From Bacteroidota bacterium (GTDB lineage: Bacteria; Bacteroidota; Bacteroidia; UBA4408): DNA of 64,000 nucleotides. Positions 1 to 9,996 of the stretch are shown here, piece after piece; within the stretch, counting starts at the first letter, position 1, and each line of letters opens with the position of its first letter. The position numbers and the translations under genes were made by a program. The stretch spans positions 434,001-498,000 of the forward strand of contig JADKHO010000004.1 in assembly GCA_016721765.1 (NCBI GenBank), given 5' to 3'. Below the pieces are notes generated by a model, which worked only from the letters and a program-made list of their open reading frames with translations, was not told the DNA's origin and searched no databases.

Positions 1-908
1 GGGGGAATGCTCAATTTATTTAGAAAAAAGGATTTTACTGAATGCAATTTAAGCGCAATAGGAATAAACAATAATGAAGAAAAAAACAAGGGATAAGATG
101 AAATCCATGTCAGCAAAAAACGCAGTGTTTGAATACCGGAATACCCAAGTGAATGCAACAGCTGATGTGCGTTTTTAAAGTGTGCCGACCGCCCTTCATT
201 ACCTGGAGCAAACACAACAATTAAAGCACTCACCACCAACACAGCACTTAAAGCGATAAACCATTTAGGTCTATAATAAATGAGGCATAAAAAATGCAAA
301 AACAAAAGCTGCAACATGGCGGTTTCGTTAAATCCAACAATGCAAAACAATTCTAATCCCAATAAAATCGCATCGCTTTGTCTATTTATGAAAAAAGTTT
401 TTCGAGTAAATCGCAACAAATGGGTAATATAAATCAATGTCAAAATACATGCTCCCTGATAACTCACTGCCCCGGTATACCAATAAATTCCTTGCGCCAA
501 TTGAGGCATTTGAATTAAAAAAAGGAGGCAAAGTAATAGGCTCCACGACACCAACTGTATTTTGGATAAGAAGCCCTTAAAGACTTCTATTAAAAAGAAC
601 CACATGGAAAAAAAAGTAAAGAGAATTAATAGCAACGGAATATATTGATACCCCTTAAAACTATTAAAGGCAATAGGGTTGCAAAACATCAACACATTTG
701 AAAAATAACGCCCATTCCAATTAAAATAATCTCGCTTGCAACTTGCTATAATTCCGAATTCTTTGCTGCTCCATGCATACGCATAATCGTCAGCAGATGG
801 ATGACAATAGAATGCAACCCATAAAAATGGGAAAACAGCTGCCAAAAGCAGTATTAAAGCAAGTAATTGTGGCTTGTTAGGCTTCATCCGAATTAAGAAT
901 TCAAACAT
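1..908 (-). CDS. Polytopic membrane protein, DUF6056-like (partial, C-terminus off the left edge)
   Basis: An open minus-strand frame runs from an ATG at 908 through the left edge without a stop, giving about 302 residues. I translated it by hand. It has an N-terminal hydrophobic segment, then a periplasmic-looking HPSADDYAYAW and a WNGRY motif, followed by many hydrophobic segments. A P-x-ADDY motif after the first membrane segment with NGRY downstream is typical of DUF6056 proteins, which resemble GT-C glycosyltransferases. The Asp pair would be the candidate catalytic or sugar-phosphate contact, by analogy only. An alternative start is the ATG at 887 (MKPNKPQ). It is divergent from rimO with about 60 bases between. 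Membrane location is clear; the enzymatic role is not. Confidence 0.7.
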   Translation of the reverse strand, partial: MFEFLIRMKPNKPQLLALILLLAAVFPFLWVAFYCHPSADDYAYAWSSKEFGIIASCKRDYFNWNGRYFSNVLMFCNPIAFNSFKGYQYIPLLLILFTFFSMWFFLIEVFKGFLSKIQLVSWSLLLCLLFLIQMPQLAQGIYWYTGAVSYQGACILTLIYITHLLRFTRKTFFINRQSDAILLGLELFCIVGFNETAMLQLLFLHFLCLIYYRPKWFIALSAVLVVSALIVVFAPGNEGRSAHFKNAHQLLHSLGYSGIQTLRFLLTWISSYPLFFSSLLFIPIALKLHSVKSFFLNKLSIP

Positions 909-969
909 AGCTAAAAACAAGCGGTAATTAAACAATTAGCAATACCTTTGCCACTCAAAAAAAATAGGT

Positions 970-2280
970 TTGAAAACAAAAACGCTCAAAAAGAATAAAG
1001 TAAATGTGGTAACTTTGGGTTGCTCTAAAAATATTGTTGATAGTGAGATTTTGATGGGCCAGCTCAAAGCGAACAACTTTGAAGTAGAGCATGAAAGCAA
1101 GCGTGACGATGCCAGCATTGTAATAATTAACACTTGTGGCTTCATCGATAATGCTAAACAAGAAAGCATCGACACCATTTTACGCTACGCGGATGCTAAA
1201 ACTGCCGGAATGGTGGATAAACTCTATGTTACCGGATGCCTGAGTGAACGCTACAAACCTGAGCTGGAAAAAGAAATTCCAAATGTTGACGCGTATTTTG
1301 GAACCAGAGATTTACCTAAATTATTAAAAACCTTAAAAGCCGATTACAAAAAAGAATTGGTTGGAGAGCGCTTACTTACTACTCCGCAGCATTTTGCCTA
1401 TTTTAAAATTTCTGAAGGTTGCGATCGCCCTTGCTCTTTTTGTGCCATTCCATTGATGCGCGGAAACCATATTTCAACTCCTATTGAAGAATTGGTGAAA
1501 CAAGCCAAAAACCTTGCAAAAAATGGTACAAAAGAACTGATGCTAATAGCACAGGATTTGACGTACTACGGATTGGATATTTACAAAAAGCGAAATTTAT
1601 CCGAATTATTAAATCAATTGAGTGATGTTGAAGGCATTGAATGGATTCGATTGCATTATGCTTTTCCAAGTGGCTTTCCGATGGATATTTTGGACGTGAT
1701 GAAGGAGAAGAATAATATTTGCAATTACTTGGATATGCCTTTACAACACATTACTGATAACATGTTAAAAAGCATGCGCCGTGGAACAACCAAACAAAAA
1801 ACAATTGATTTGGTAAATCAAATTCGCGATAAAGTTCCGGATATTGCTTTGCGCACTACACTTATTGCCGGCTATCCGGGCGAAACTGAAAAAGATTTTG
1901 AGGAAATGAAAGAATGGGTAAGCCAATCGCGCTTTGATCGTTTAGGAATTTTCACTTATTCGCATGAAGAAAATACGCATGCCCATTTATTAAACGATGA
2001 TGTTCTTGAGGAAGTAAAACAAGAACGTGCTGAAGCAGTAATGGAACTGCAACAAGGAATATCGTACGAATTAAATCAGAAAAAAATCAGCAAGAAATTT
2101 AAAGTGCTGGTAGATAAAAAAGAAGGAGAATATTACCTAGCCCGCACAGAGTATGATTCACCTGAAGTGGACAATGAAGTTTTGATTAAAGCAAATGAAA
2201 ATTATTTACGGATTGGTGATTTTGCTGAAGTCGAAATTACACGTGCGGAAGATTATGATTTGTATGGAAAACTTGTTTAA
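970..2280 (+). CDS. rimO: Ribosomal protein uS12 (S12) methylthiotransferase RimO
   Basis: RimO is a radical-SAM enzyme that adds a methylthio group to the conserved Asp of ribosomal protein S12. The 436-residue product has the usual three parts. The N-terminal UPF0004 domain carries cluster cysteines C18 (LGCSKN), C56 (NTCGF) and C90 (TGCLSERY). The radical-SAM core has CxxxCxxC at C151, C155 and C158 (GCDRPCSFC). A C-terminal TRAM domain runs from about residue 375. The LGCSKN signature and length favour RimO over MiaB. The start is a TTG at 970; the next in-frame ATG would remove the first cysteine, so TTG is the best choice. Confidence 0.95.
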   Translation: MKTKTLKKNKVNVVTLGCSKNIVDSEILMGQLKANNFEVEHESKRDDASIVIINTCGFIDNAKQESIDTILRYADAKTAGMVDKLYVTGCLSERYKPELEKEIPNVDAYFGTRDLPKLLKTLKADYKKELVGERLLTTPQHFAYFKISEGCDRPCSFCAIPLMRGNHISTPIEELVKQAKNLAKNGTKELMLIAQDLTYYGLDIYKKRNLSELLNQLSDVEGIEWIRLHYAFPSGFPMDILDVMKEKNNICNYLDMPLQHITDNMLKSMRRGTTKQKTIDLVNQIRDKVPDIALRTTLIAGYPGETEKDFEEMKEWVSQSRFDRLGIFTYSHEENTHAHLLNDDVLEEVKQERAEAVMELQQGISYELNQKKISKKFKVLVDKKEGEYYLARTEYDSPEVDNEVLIKANENYLRIGDFAEVEITRAEDYDLYGKLV

Positions 2281-2422
2281 TATCAACCCTTTAATACTAT
2301 TTTGATTCCACAATAATTCTTGCATTCTGGGTATGGAAAATTTTATTCCGAATGCGGTATACGTAACTTAATGAACGACTCTCATGCAGTGCTACCCTTG
2401 TTTTATCAACTAAATTAAACCC

Positions 2423-3100
2423 ATGATTCAAGCTGTTTTAATTTTACACATTATAGCCGGTTCATTTGCTTTGCTTAGTGGTCCGCTGGCAATTGCTTTT
2501 AAACATGGTGGAAAATTACATCGTCTCTTTGGGAAGATTTTCTTTTTTGCGATGATGACAGTTGCCATTTCTGCAGTGATTGTAGGGCTGGCGCATAAAA
2601 ATTATTTTCTTTTTATTGTAGCCATTTTTAGTGCTTATTTGGTAAGTTCCGGTTATCGCATTTTATACTTAAAGAAATTGCATAAAGAACAAAAACCTCA
2701 AGGCATTGATTATGCCATTAGTGGCACCATGCTTGCATTTTCTATTGCCTTTTTGATTTGGGGGAGCTACCTCGCTTATCATAAACAAAGTTTCAGCATT
2801 GTATTTTTTACGTTTGGTATAATTTCATTTTTATTGGTGAGGAATGACCGTAAACTCTTTACTGCAAAAAACCTCGAAAAAAACTATTGGCTTTTTGCCC
2901 ACATCAATAAAATGATTGCCGGAATCATTGCAGCATTTACCGCATTTCTTGTTGTGAATGTGCAATTCCAACCCAGTTTTATAGTTTGGATAGCACCAAC
3001 GCTCGCAGGCGGATTTGTGATTCGCCATTATACTAAACAATACCGTCAAAAAATAAATAAAGGAAGCCAGGTTGAGCAACTGGTGGAGTTAAAAAAATAA
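2423..3100 (+). CDS. Integral membrane protein, DUF2306-like
   Basis: This 225-residue protein has about six or seven hydrophobic helices. The first contains HIIAGSFALLSGPLAI, followed by a KLHRLFGKIFF stretch. A helix-1 His followed by an H-R-x-x-G-K turn is what I associate with DUF2306-type membrane proteins; no function is known for them. It is followed two bases later by bshC, so the two are probably cotranscribed. The 140 bases between rimO and this gene show no clear hairpin. The membrane assignment is safe; the family assignment is moderate. Confidence 0.75.
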   Translation: MIQAVLILHIIAGSFALLSGPLAIAFKHGGKLHRLFGKIFFFAMMTVAISAVIVGLAHKNYFLFIVAIFSAYLVSSGYRILYLKKLHKEQKPQGIDYAISGTMLAFSIAFLIWGSYLAYHKQSFSIVFFTFGIISFLLVRNDRKLFTAKNLEKNYWLFAHINKMIAGIIAAFTAFLVVNVQFQPSFIVWIAPTLAGGFVIRHYTKQYRQKINKGSQVEQLVELKK

Positions 3101-3102
3101 TT

Positions 3103-3834
3103 ATGCCAACTCAAAAATCAACCATAAGCTACGCGCAAAGCAATTACTTTTCAAAACTAATTTTGGAATATATTTCAGGAAGTGATAAACTCAACTACTT
3201 TTATAACGCAAAACCCGAAATAGCCTCTTTTTCTGCTATAATTGAAGCAAAATCCAAAGAGACCATTAATCGAAACTTGTTGTATGAAGTGATTGACCAG
3301 CAGTATAAAAATGGCAATTGCACTGTACCTAACGCTAATCTGCAGCTGTTAAGTCAAGAAAATACATTTACGGTTACTACAGGGCATCAACTCTGTTTGT
3401 TCACCGGTCCCCTCTATTTTATTTATAAAATAATCTCAACCATCAATCTTGCGGAAGCGCTCAAAGCTAATTATCCCAACTTTAATTTTGTCCCATTTTA
3501 TTGGATGGCCAGTGAAGACCATGATTTTGCTGAAGTAAATCACATCCATGTTTTTGGAAAGAAAATTGAATTTAATCCGACGATGCCCACAAGTTCTATA
3601 CCGGTTGGTAAAATTTCTACCGAAGGCATTCAAGTTGTGCTAGATGAAATAAAATCCATTTTGGGTGAAAGTGAGTCTGCTAAACAGTTAGTAGCCTTAT
3701 TTGACAATGCTTACAAAAATTCTAAAAATTTAGCAGATGCCACCCGTATTTTAGTTCATTCACTATTTGGACACTATGGCTTGGTGGTTTTAGATGCAGA
3801 TGACGCTCGCTTAAAAAAGAATTTGCGTCTATAA
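3103..3834 (+). CDS. bshC: Bacillithiol synthase BshC, N-terminal fragment (frameshifted gene)
   Basis: BshC adds cysteine to glucosaminyl-malate in the last step of bacillithiol synthesis. This 243-residue frame covers the N-terminal Rossmann-like half, with the family signatures TVTTGHQLCLFTGPLYFIYK and FVPFYWMASEDHDFAEV. It ends at TAA 3832-3834, just after RLKKNLRL. The next frame (3834-4703) continues the same protein. One base back at the A-run 3813-3818 gives RLKKEFASIMLDD, which joins the two halves without a gap. The combined length of about 532 residues is normal for BshC. See the slippery-site entry. Confidence 0.88.
   Translation: MPTQKSTISYAQSNYFSKLILEYISGSDKLNYFYNAKPEIASFSAIIEAKSKETINRNLLYEVIDQQYKNGNCTVPNANLQLLSQENTFTVTTGHQLCLFTGPLYFIYKIISTINLAEALKANYPNFNFVPFYWMASEDHDFAEVNHIHVFGKKIEFNPTMPTSSIPVGKISTEGIQVVLDEIKSILGESESAKQLVALFDNAYKNSKNLADATRILVHSLFGHYGLVVLDADDARLKKNLRL
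3812..3819 (+). other. Frameshift site in bshC: A_AAA_AAG heptamer
   Basis: In the upstream frame the codons read TTA AAA AAG, so the bases form A AAA AAG, the same heptamer used for programmed -1 frameshifting in E. coli dnaX. A -1 slip here gives AAA AAA GAA TTT GCG and enters the downstream bshC frame exactly. One missing A in the six-A run would produce the same picture. I saw no convincing stimulatory stem-loop immediately downstream, and did not fold the region by computation. Confidence 0.6.
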
Positions 3835-4703
3835 TGCTCGATGATATTAAAAATCAAAGCAATCACAAGCTGGTTAATGAAAGTATTTCAAAACTAGAAG
3901 AACAAGGGTTTAAGGCGCAAGTGAATCCGCGCGGAATTAATTGTTTTTATATGAAGGATTCGTTTCGAGAACGAATAATCTTTGAAGCAGATGTTTATAA
4001 AATCAATAATACCGAACTTGTATTCAATGCATCAGAAATGGAAACGGAGTTGCAAAATTTCCCCGAACGATTTAGCCCCAATGTTGTGTTGCGTCCACTT
4101 TATCAGGAAAAAATACTTCCCAATTTAGCCTATATTGGCGGCGGTGGTGAATTAGCCTATTGGCTAGAATATAAATCCATGTTTGAATTTCATAACATTC
4201 CATTTCCGGTTTTACTATTGCGCAACTCTTTACTTTGGATAGATAAAGCTTCCGCTGATAAATGGCAAAAATTTAGTTTTGGTGATAGCGATTATTTTTT
4301 AGCTGTAGATGAGCTAATCAAGAGCTATATGGCTAAGAACAGTGACGATATAAATTTAATGGAAGAACAAGAAAACATAAAATCCATATTTGCTTCTATT
4401 GCTGCAAAAGCACAAAAAAAGGACCCTACCTTAAAAGCGTCGGCTGATGCTGAATTGCAAAAAGCCCTTAGCTCGTTAAGCAACCTGGAAAACAAAATGC
4501 TTAAAGCCGAAAAACAAAAACAAGAGACTTCCTTAAATCAGCTTAAAAAAATTAAAGAGAAATTGTTTCCTGCAGGTGAATTGCAAGAGCGTTACGATAA
4601 CTTATCTAACCTTTACCTAAAGCATGGGAATGCTTTTATTCAAGAAGTAAAAGACAACCTAAATCCGCTTGATGTGAATTTTACACTTTTGATGGAAAAA
4701 TAA
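3834..4703 (+). CDS. bshC: Bacillithiol synthase BshC, C-terminal fragment
   Basis: This 289-residue frame holds the rest of BshC. It contains FNASEMETELQNFPERFSPN and VLRPLYQEKILPNLAYIGGG, both characteristic of the family's active-site region. From about residue 170 there is a long, Lys/Glu/Gln-rich coiled coil (LSNLENKMLKAEKQKQETS), which is the dimerisation arm of BshC. The ATG at 3834 overlaps the upstream TAA by one base, so translational coupling could yield two separate polypeptides if no frameshift occurs. The convergent desaturase ends 64 bases downstream. Confidence 0.88.
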   Translation: MLDDIKNQSNHKLVNESISKLEEQGFKAQVNPRGINCFYMKDSFRERIIFEADVYKINNTELVFNASEMETELQNFPERFSPNVVLRPLYQEKILPNLAYIGGGGELAYWLEYKSMFEFHNIPFPVLLLRNSLLWIDKASADKWQKFSFGDSDYFLAVDELIKSYMAKNSDDINLMEEQENIKSIFASIAAKAQKKDPTLKASADAELQKALSSLSNLENKMLKAEKQKQETSLNQLKKIKEKLFPAGELQERYDNLSNLYLKHGNAFIQEVKDNLNPLDVNFTLLMEK

Positions 4704-4766
4704 ATTTGATTAAAACCGAAATTCTATCCGAATAAATAAAGGTTACAAAAGGATTTAATTTATTAA

Positions 4767-5879
4767 TTAGCCAATTGCCTCATTCAAATCGGGCAATTTT
4801 CCAAATCGTTTTAAGGTTTCGATATGCGAACGGATGGCTTGCCAAAGTGTTTTATTTTCTAAATAAGGTACCCCAAATTCTTCGGCAGTGCTTTTTACAA
4901 TTTCAGATATCTCGGAATAATGCATGTGGGATATTTTTGGAAATAAATGATGCTCCACTTGAAAATTTAAACCACCAACATACCAAGAAATAAACTTATT
5001 GTGTCGTGCAAAATTCACTGTTGTATTCATTTGATGAATGGCCCAATTGTTTTCAATAACACCTTCTTCATTTGGCAACGGATGACTGGTGCCCTCCACC
5101 GTATGCGCCAATTGAAAGGTAACTGTTAAAACAATTCCGGCAACAAAATGCATAAGCACAAAACCACATGCTACTTGCCATAAAGGAACACTAAAAAATA
5201 AAGTAGGCACCACCAAAACAACAAACGTGTAAATCAATTTAACGAGCACAATTTTCAAAAGGCTAACTCTATTTTGTGCTTTTGTATTATTATTAACGCC
5301 TTGTTTTTTGTACATCGAAAATTGCACAAAATCCTTCAATAATATCCAATACAAAGTTGTGATACCATAAAACAAAAAAGCATACACCCATTGAAACCGA
5401 TGATAGGATTTTACTTCACTGTGCGGCGAAAAACGAAGCATTGGTTTATCTGAAATGTCATCATCCATATCCGCAACATTGGTATACGTATGATGCAAAA
5501 TATTGTGCTGCAATTTCCAATTAAAGGTGGATGCTCCCAATAAATTGAGAATGCTCCCCATCCAAAAATTAATTTTAGGATTCTCTGAGTAAGCGCCATG
5601 ATTGGCATCGTGCATAACACTCATTCCTACACCTGCCAAACCAAAACCCATAATAAACCAATGAAACATGCTAAGCCCAAATGGAGGATTGGTTAGCAAT
5701 ATTAAAACAAATGGCACAATGTAAACGGCAAGCAATACTATTGTTTTAATTACCATTCCTGTATTTGCATATTTTGAAATATGATTCTTTTCGAAATACG
5801 AATCAACTCTTTCCTTTAAGGTTGGGAAAAACAAACTTTTATCTTTTTGAACGAACTTTACTTGTCCTTTTTTTTTCAT
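4767..5879 (-). CDS. Membrane fatty acid desaturase
   Basis: This is a di-iron acyl desaturase of the front-end/linoleoyl type that introduces a double bond into membrane-lipid acyl chains. The three histidine boxes are intact: HDANHG, HNILHHTYTNV and FQVEHHLFP (a QxxHH third box). Four hydrophobic helices in two pairs surround them. I chose the ATG at 5879 (MKKKGQVKFVQ) because the 21 extra upstream residues look unlike the family. The start gives 370 residues, a usual length. It converges with bshC. Confidence 0.9.
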   Translation of the reverse strand: MKKKGQVKFVQKDKSLFFPTLKERVDSYFEKNHISKYANTGMVIKTIVLLAVYIVPFVLILLTNPPFGLSMFHWFIMGFGLAGVGMSVMHDANHGAYSENPKINFWMGSILNLLGASTFNWKLQHNILHHTYTNVADMDDDISDKPMLRFSPHSEVKSYHRFQWVYAFLFYGITTLYWILLKDFVQFSMYKKQGVNNNTKAQNRVSLLKIVLVKLIYTFVVLVVPTLFFSVPLWQVACGFVLMHFVAGIVLTVTFQLAHTVEGTSHPLPNEEGVIENNWAIHQMNTTVNFARHNKFISWYVGGLNFQVEHHLFPKISHMHYSEISEIVKSTAEEFGVPYLENKTLWQAIRSHIETLKRFGKLPDLNEAIG

Positions 5880-5997
5880 CTGAAATATATAGCATCCTTC
5901 TATAACGCACAAAAGAATGGTAATCTTACCAAAGATACACAAATTTATGGTATTCGCTTAAAATCCTTTAAGGACGCGGCACTACAAAGAATAATTC

Positions 5998-8109
5998 TTA
6001 ATAACCCGATTCCTTCCAAATATATTTTTGTGTACTTAATTTGTACCAAGCGAGTTTATCGTTGTGTTCCAACAACAGTAAATCTTTAGTTAAATCCGGA
6101 GCTTTATTGAGCTCAATAGGAAGAACTATTTCACCCTTTGATGAGATAACACCATATTTCCCATTTAGTTCAACTCCGGCAAACATTTTATAAAATTCCG
6201 ATATGGCATCCCACTCAAATGGAATAACTACTTTCCCTAATAAATCGATACAACCCATTTTATTTTTCTGCTTCGCCCTAAAAAGCCCTTCGCTACTAGT
6301 GGCCAAATATTGGTATTTGTATGGTATTAGCACTTTTAAATTTGAATCGAGTAATCCCCATTTTGATTTCTTTTGAGCAGCATAATAGCCATTTTCCAGA
6401 TAGGAAATTGATTCAAATTCGAGTGGAACTACAATTTTATTTTTAACATTTATAAAACCAACTTTTCCCCTTAATTGTACTCTGGTAATGCCGTTCATGA
6501 AATTATCCAAGGCCTTACCGTTACTTGTATACTCATACATAAAAGGAATTACCAGTTTTCCGGAGTCATTAACATATCCTAATTTCTCATCCTTTACCAC
6601 CGCCGCAAACCCTTCTTTAAACTCATCCACGCGATCAAATTCAAAAGGCAACAAAATGCTATCCTTCACTGAAATCAATCCATAGTAATCTCCCAGCTGA
6701 ACTTTTGCTTTTCCGTTTTCAAAATTATCCGCCCAATCATATTTTTCGGGGATAACTATTAGTCCTTGCTTATTGATAAATCCCGATTTTTGATTTGACT
6801 CCACTTGAGCAAAACCATTTTTGAAATTATTCATGTTGTCAAATTTAAAAGGGACAATCTGCTTGCCCTTTGTATCAAAACAACCATATTTACTGCCTTT
6901 CCTTACAACTGAAACTCCTTCTGAATAATCATTCACATCCTCATAAATAGCCGGAATAATAAATTTTCCAAGCTTATTAATAACGCCGTATTTTGAATTA
7001 ATCTTAACCACTGCTAATCCAGCAACAAACTTTTCGGCTTCCTCGAATTGAAAATCAATTACAGTCTTGCCTTGCTTATCGATATAGCCCATTTTACCTT
7101 GTAATTCAACCACAGCTAAGCCTTCGAAAAAATCTTCCATCCAATCAAACTTAGGGGCAATAAAAACATTTCCACTACTATCCACACAGCCCCACTTACC
7201 GTTTTCACGAATTTTATACACTTCCTTTTGTGAAAGTTCCAACTCACTTGTAACAAATTGCTTATCCGGAAAATTGGGGTATTTTTCAACAAATCGTTGA
7301 ATAGATTCGACACTAAAATCTTGTGTAGACAGTTGATATAAATATTTCCAGGCTATAGGAATATTTCTGTTTTTAGGATATTTGGTAATAAATGCATTGA
7401 GCTGATTTTCAGTGCGGGATTTTGTTGATTTTGAAAAGATGGAATCCTCGGCAATACCGGTATATGGATTTGTAGGATATTTTAAAATAAAGCGCTCATA
7501 CTCCACTATTGAATTGTGAACAGTTTCGGATTTAAAAAGCTGGCGTTCAAAATCCTTTTTGGCATCCAATGCCTGCTTAGAATCCGGATAAATTTCTAAG
7601 AAGTTTTGAAAGGAAGTTACCGTTCCTTCTTTCTTTGCCATTTCGTAAGCGAGCTGACTTCTTAACTCAACTGCCTCTTTTCTCTCTTTTGCATGTAGAT
7701 GTTGATCAATAAATTTTGAATAACCCAAAATGCTTTTCAGCTTTTTGGTTTCAACAAATGCAAGTGAATCAATTGCTTGTTGGAATGCCAGTATTTGCAA
7801 GGAGTCGATGTTAAATTGGAGCAATTTTTTTTTCCCTTTTGGTGTAACAAGTGCGTAACTCGAACCGGCACGCATTGCATAGGTGTAAGCAGAATCAAGA
7901 TTATAAAAAGGATTATCGTGTCGTGCAAAAATTTGAGCCAATCCATAGCAAGCCGGTGCAGGATTTTTTTTCAGCGCCCTTTCAAACTGATGCTTGGCTT
8001 CAAAATAGTTGTAAATATGAAGCGCCTGAAACCCCCTTTCAATTTTGGATGGAATTATAAATGCGCACAGTAAGAAAAAGCATACAATGAAAAATAAGTT
8101 ACGCTTCAT
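5998..8109 (-). CDS. Exported WG-repeat protein with N-terminal TPR-like region
   Basis: The 703-residue protein opens with a signal peptide (LFFIVCFFLLCAFIIP) and a region resembling TPR helices (ALHIYNYFEAKHQFERALKKN) with further helical repeats to about residue 290. The C-terminal part has about eleven WG repeats of roughly 35-45 residues, each with a K-x-G-[FYLVC]-[IVL]-[DNS] core followed by G-K-x-V-I-P and F-x-x-G-x-A. The repeats probably form a beta-propeller-like scaffold. Partner and role are unknown. It lies 14 bases downstream of the ABC exporter, so cotranscription is likely. Confidence 0.85.
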   Translation of the reverse strand: MKRNLFFIVCFFLLCAFIIPSKIERGFQALHIYNYFEAKHQFERALKKNPAPACYGLAQIFARHDNPFYNLDSAYTYAMRAGSSYALVTPKGKKKLLQFNIDSLQILAFQQAIDSLAFVETKKLKSILGYSKFIDQHLHAKERKEAVELRSQLAYEMAKKEGTVTSFQNFLEIYPDSKQALDAKKDFERQLFKSETVHNSIVEYERFILKYPTNPYTGIAEDSIFSKSTKSRTENQLNAFITKYPKNRNIPIAWKYLYQLSTQDFSVESIQRFVEKYPNFPDKQFVTSELELSQKEVYKIRENGKWGCVDSSGNVFIAPKFDWMEDFFEGLAVVELQGKMGYIDKQGKTVIDFQFEEAEKFVAGLAVVKINSKYGVINKLGKFIIPAIYEDVNDYSEGVSVVRKGSKYGCFDTKGKQIVPFKFDNMNNFKNGFAQVESNQKSGFINKQGLIVIPEKYDWADNFENGKAKVQLGDYYGLISVKDSILLPFEFDRVDEFKEGFAAVVKDEKLGYVNDSGKLVIPFMYEYTSNGKALDNFMNGITRVQLRGKVGFINVKNKIVVPLEFESISYLENGYYAAQKKSKWGLLDSNLKVLIPYKYQYLATSSEGLFRAKQKNKMGCIDLLGKVVIPFEWDAISEFYKMFAGVELNGKYGVISSKGEIVLPIELNKAPDLTKDLLLLEHNDKLAWYKLSTQKYIWKESGY

Positions 8110-8123
8110 TTCTTATTAATGGC

Positions 8124-9893
8124 TTAGTTAGCATGTGCCATAGAGGGTGTACGTTCACGTTCACCAATTTGCTGACGCCACATGGCATAATACAATCCTT
8201 TCATATTCAACAATTCATCGTGCTTACCTTGCTCCACAATTTGACCGCGCTCCAAGACAATAATTTTATCGGCATGCATCACCGTCGACAATCGATGTGC
8301 AATCAATACAGTTAAATGACTTCTGTTTTCAGAAATCGATTTTATTGTTCCGCTAATTTCCTTTTCAGTGAGCGAATCTAAAGCTGAAGTGGCTTCATCA
8401 AATACGATCAAACTTGGCTTGCGTAAAAGCGCACGCGCAATCGACAAGCGTTGCTTTTCTCCCCCCGATACTTTCACACCACCTTCACCAATCACTGTAT
8501 CCAAGCCTTTATCGGCACGCGCCAATAAACTCTGACAAGCAGCTTTATTGAGCATTTCCATGCATTCTTCATCCGTTGCTCCTGGCCTTACAAATAATAA
8601 ATTTTCACGAATACTTCCCGAAAACAATTGCGTATCCTGTGTTACAAAACCAATTTGCTCGCGCAAACGATCCAAGTCAATTTCATTTCCATCGGCACCG
8701 TTATAGAGAATTTTTCCGGAGTCAGGCCGATACAAGCCCACTAATAATTTCACCATAGTGGTTTTACCCGATCCTGAGGGACCAACAAATGCAATGGTTT
8801 CGCCTTTGTTCATTTCAAAAGAAATATCGTTTAAAGCCGGACTGCTTGCCGATTGATGCTTAAATACAATATGACTAAATGAGAGGTTTTGCACTTCGGT
8901 AATCACAATAGGATTCTCCGGTTTGGGCTCAACAGGTGTTTGAAGGATAGCGTTAAAATTATCTAAAGATACCTCGGCTTCGCGGTAAGTGCTAATGATA
9001 TTGCCTAATTCCTGTAGTGGGCCGAAAATAAAAAAGGAATAAATCTGCAACGAAAATAATTGCCCCAATGTCATGGTATCGGCAAAAATGAGGTACAGCA
9101 ATAAAAACAAAATACAGCTTCTTAAAAAGTTCACAAAGGTTCCTTGAATAAAGCTGATGCTTCGGATATAACGCACCTTTTTTAATTCCAAACCCAGAAT
9201 TTTTGTGGTCGTTCCATTTAGTCGGTTTATTTCTTGTTCGGCCAATCCCAAACTCTTTACCAACTCGATATTACGCAGCGATTCGGTTGTGGAGCCCGCC
9301 AATGCTGTTGTTTCGCCTACAATTTTTTTCTGAATGATTTTGATTCGCTTACTCAATAACGAAGTAATAAAGCCTAAGATAGGTACAGCAGCAAAATACA
9401 CTACCGCAATGATCCAATGAATCCGAATGGCATAAATCATCACAAAAACTACACCCACTAAGGAGGTAAATAAGATGCTGATAAATGCAAAAATTAATTT
9501 CTCCACATCGGTTCTCACTTTTTGCAACTTACCTAACGTTTCACCACTTCTTTGATCTTCGAATACTTTGTAAGGTAGCTTTAGGGAATGATTCAACCCA
9601 TCAGAATAAATCTGAGCTCCTAATTTTTGTGTAATCACATTTACATAATAATCCTGAAAATTTTTTGCAATGCGCGACATCATTGCAGCACCCATAGATA
9701 AAAGAATCATCCCTCCTATACCTTTTATGAATTCATCCTTGCTGTAGCGATGGGGACCGGTGGCATAATTATCCACAATGTGCTTAAATACTAAGGGATC
9801 TAATAAAGAAAATATTTGATTTATGGCTGCGAGGGTAAGCGCTAAAACCAGCAACTTCCAATAATTTTTTAAATAAGAATATAATAATTTCAT
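8124..9893 (-). CDS. ABC exporter, fused permease-ATPase (MsbA/LmrA-like)
   Basis: A 589-residue half transporter that would work as a homodimer in the inner membrane. Residues 1 to about 310 form six transmembrane helices (type I exporter fold). The ATPase follows, with Walker A GPSGSGKTT, ABC signature VSGGEKQR, Walker B SLIVFDEATSAL and the switch His in LIAHRLST. Substrate cannot be read from the sequence; lipid or drug export are the usual roles. The short C-terminal tail after GERERTPS is not conserved-looking. Confidence 0.9.
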   Translation of the reverse strand: MKLLYSYLKNYWKLLVLALTLAAINQIFSLLDPLVFKHIVDNYATGPHRYSKDEFIKGIGGMILLSMGAAMMSRIAKNFQDYYVNVITQKLGAQIYSDGLNHSLKLPYKVFEDQRSGETLGKLQKVRTDVEKLIFAFISILFTSLVGVVFVMIYAIRIHWIIAVVYFAAVPILGFITSLLSKRIKIIQKKIVGETTALAGSTTESLRNIELVKSLGLAEQEINRLNGTTTKILGLELKKVRYIRSISFIQGTFVNFLRSCILFLLLYLIFADTMTLGQLFSLQIYSFFIFGPLQELGNIISTYREAEVSLDNFNAILQTPVEPKPENPIVITEVQNLSFSHIVFKHQSASSPALNDISFEMNKGETIAFVGPSGSGKTTMVKLLVGLYRPDSGKILYNGADGNEIDLDRLREQIGFVTQDTQLFSGSIRENLLFVRPGATDEECMEMLNKAACQSLLARADKGLDTVIGEGGVKVSGGEKQRLSIARALLRKPSLIVFDEATSALDSLTEKEISGTIKSISENRSHLTVLIAHRLSTVMHADKIIVLERGQIVEQGKHDELLNMKGLYYAMWRQQIGERERTPSMAHAN

Positions 9894-9996
9894 GTTGAAT
9901 TTGGTTTACCATGCACGCAACACAAACTGCAACTTAACAAATTGCGCAGCGGCAAAAGGGTGGATTATTTTTTGGGTTTTAAACCCCGCAAAGGTA

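Noticed and set aside
5880..5942. N-terminal extension of the desaturase
   Set aside because: The extra residues (MCIFGKITILLCVIEG) do not resemble the family; MKKKGQVKFV at 5879 is the better start.
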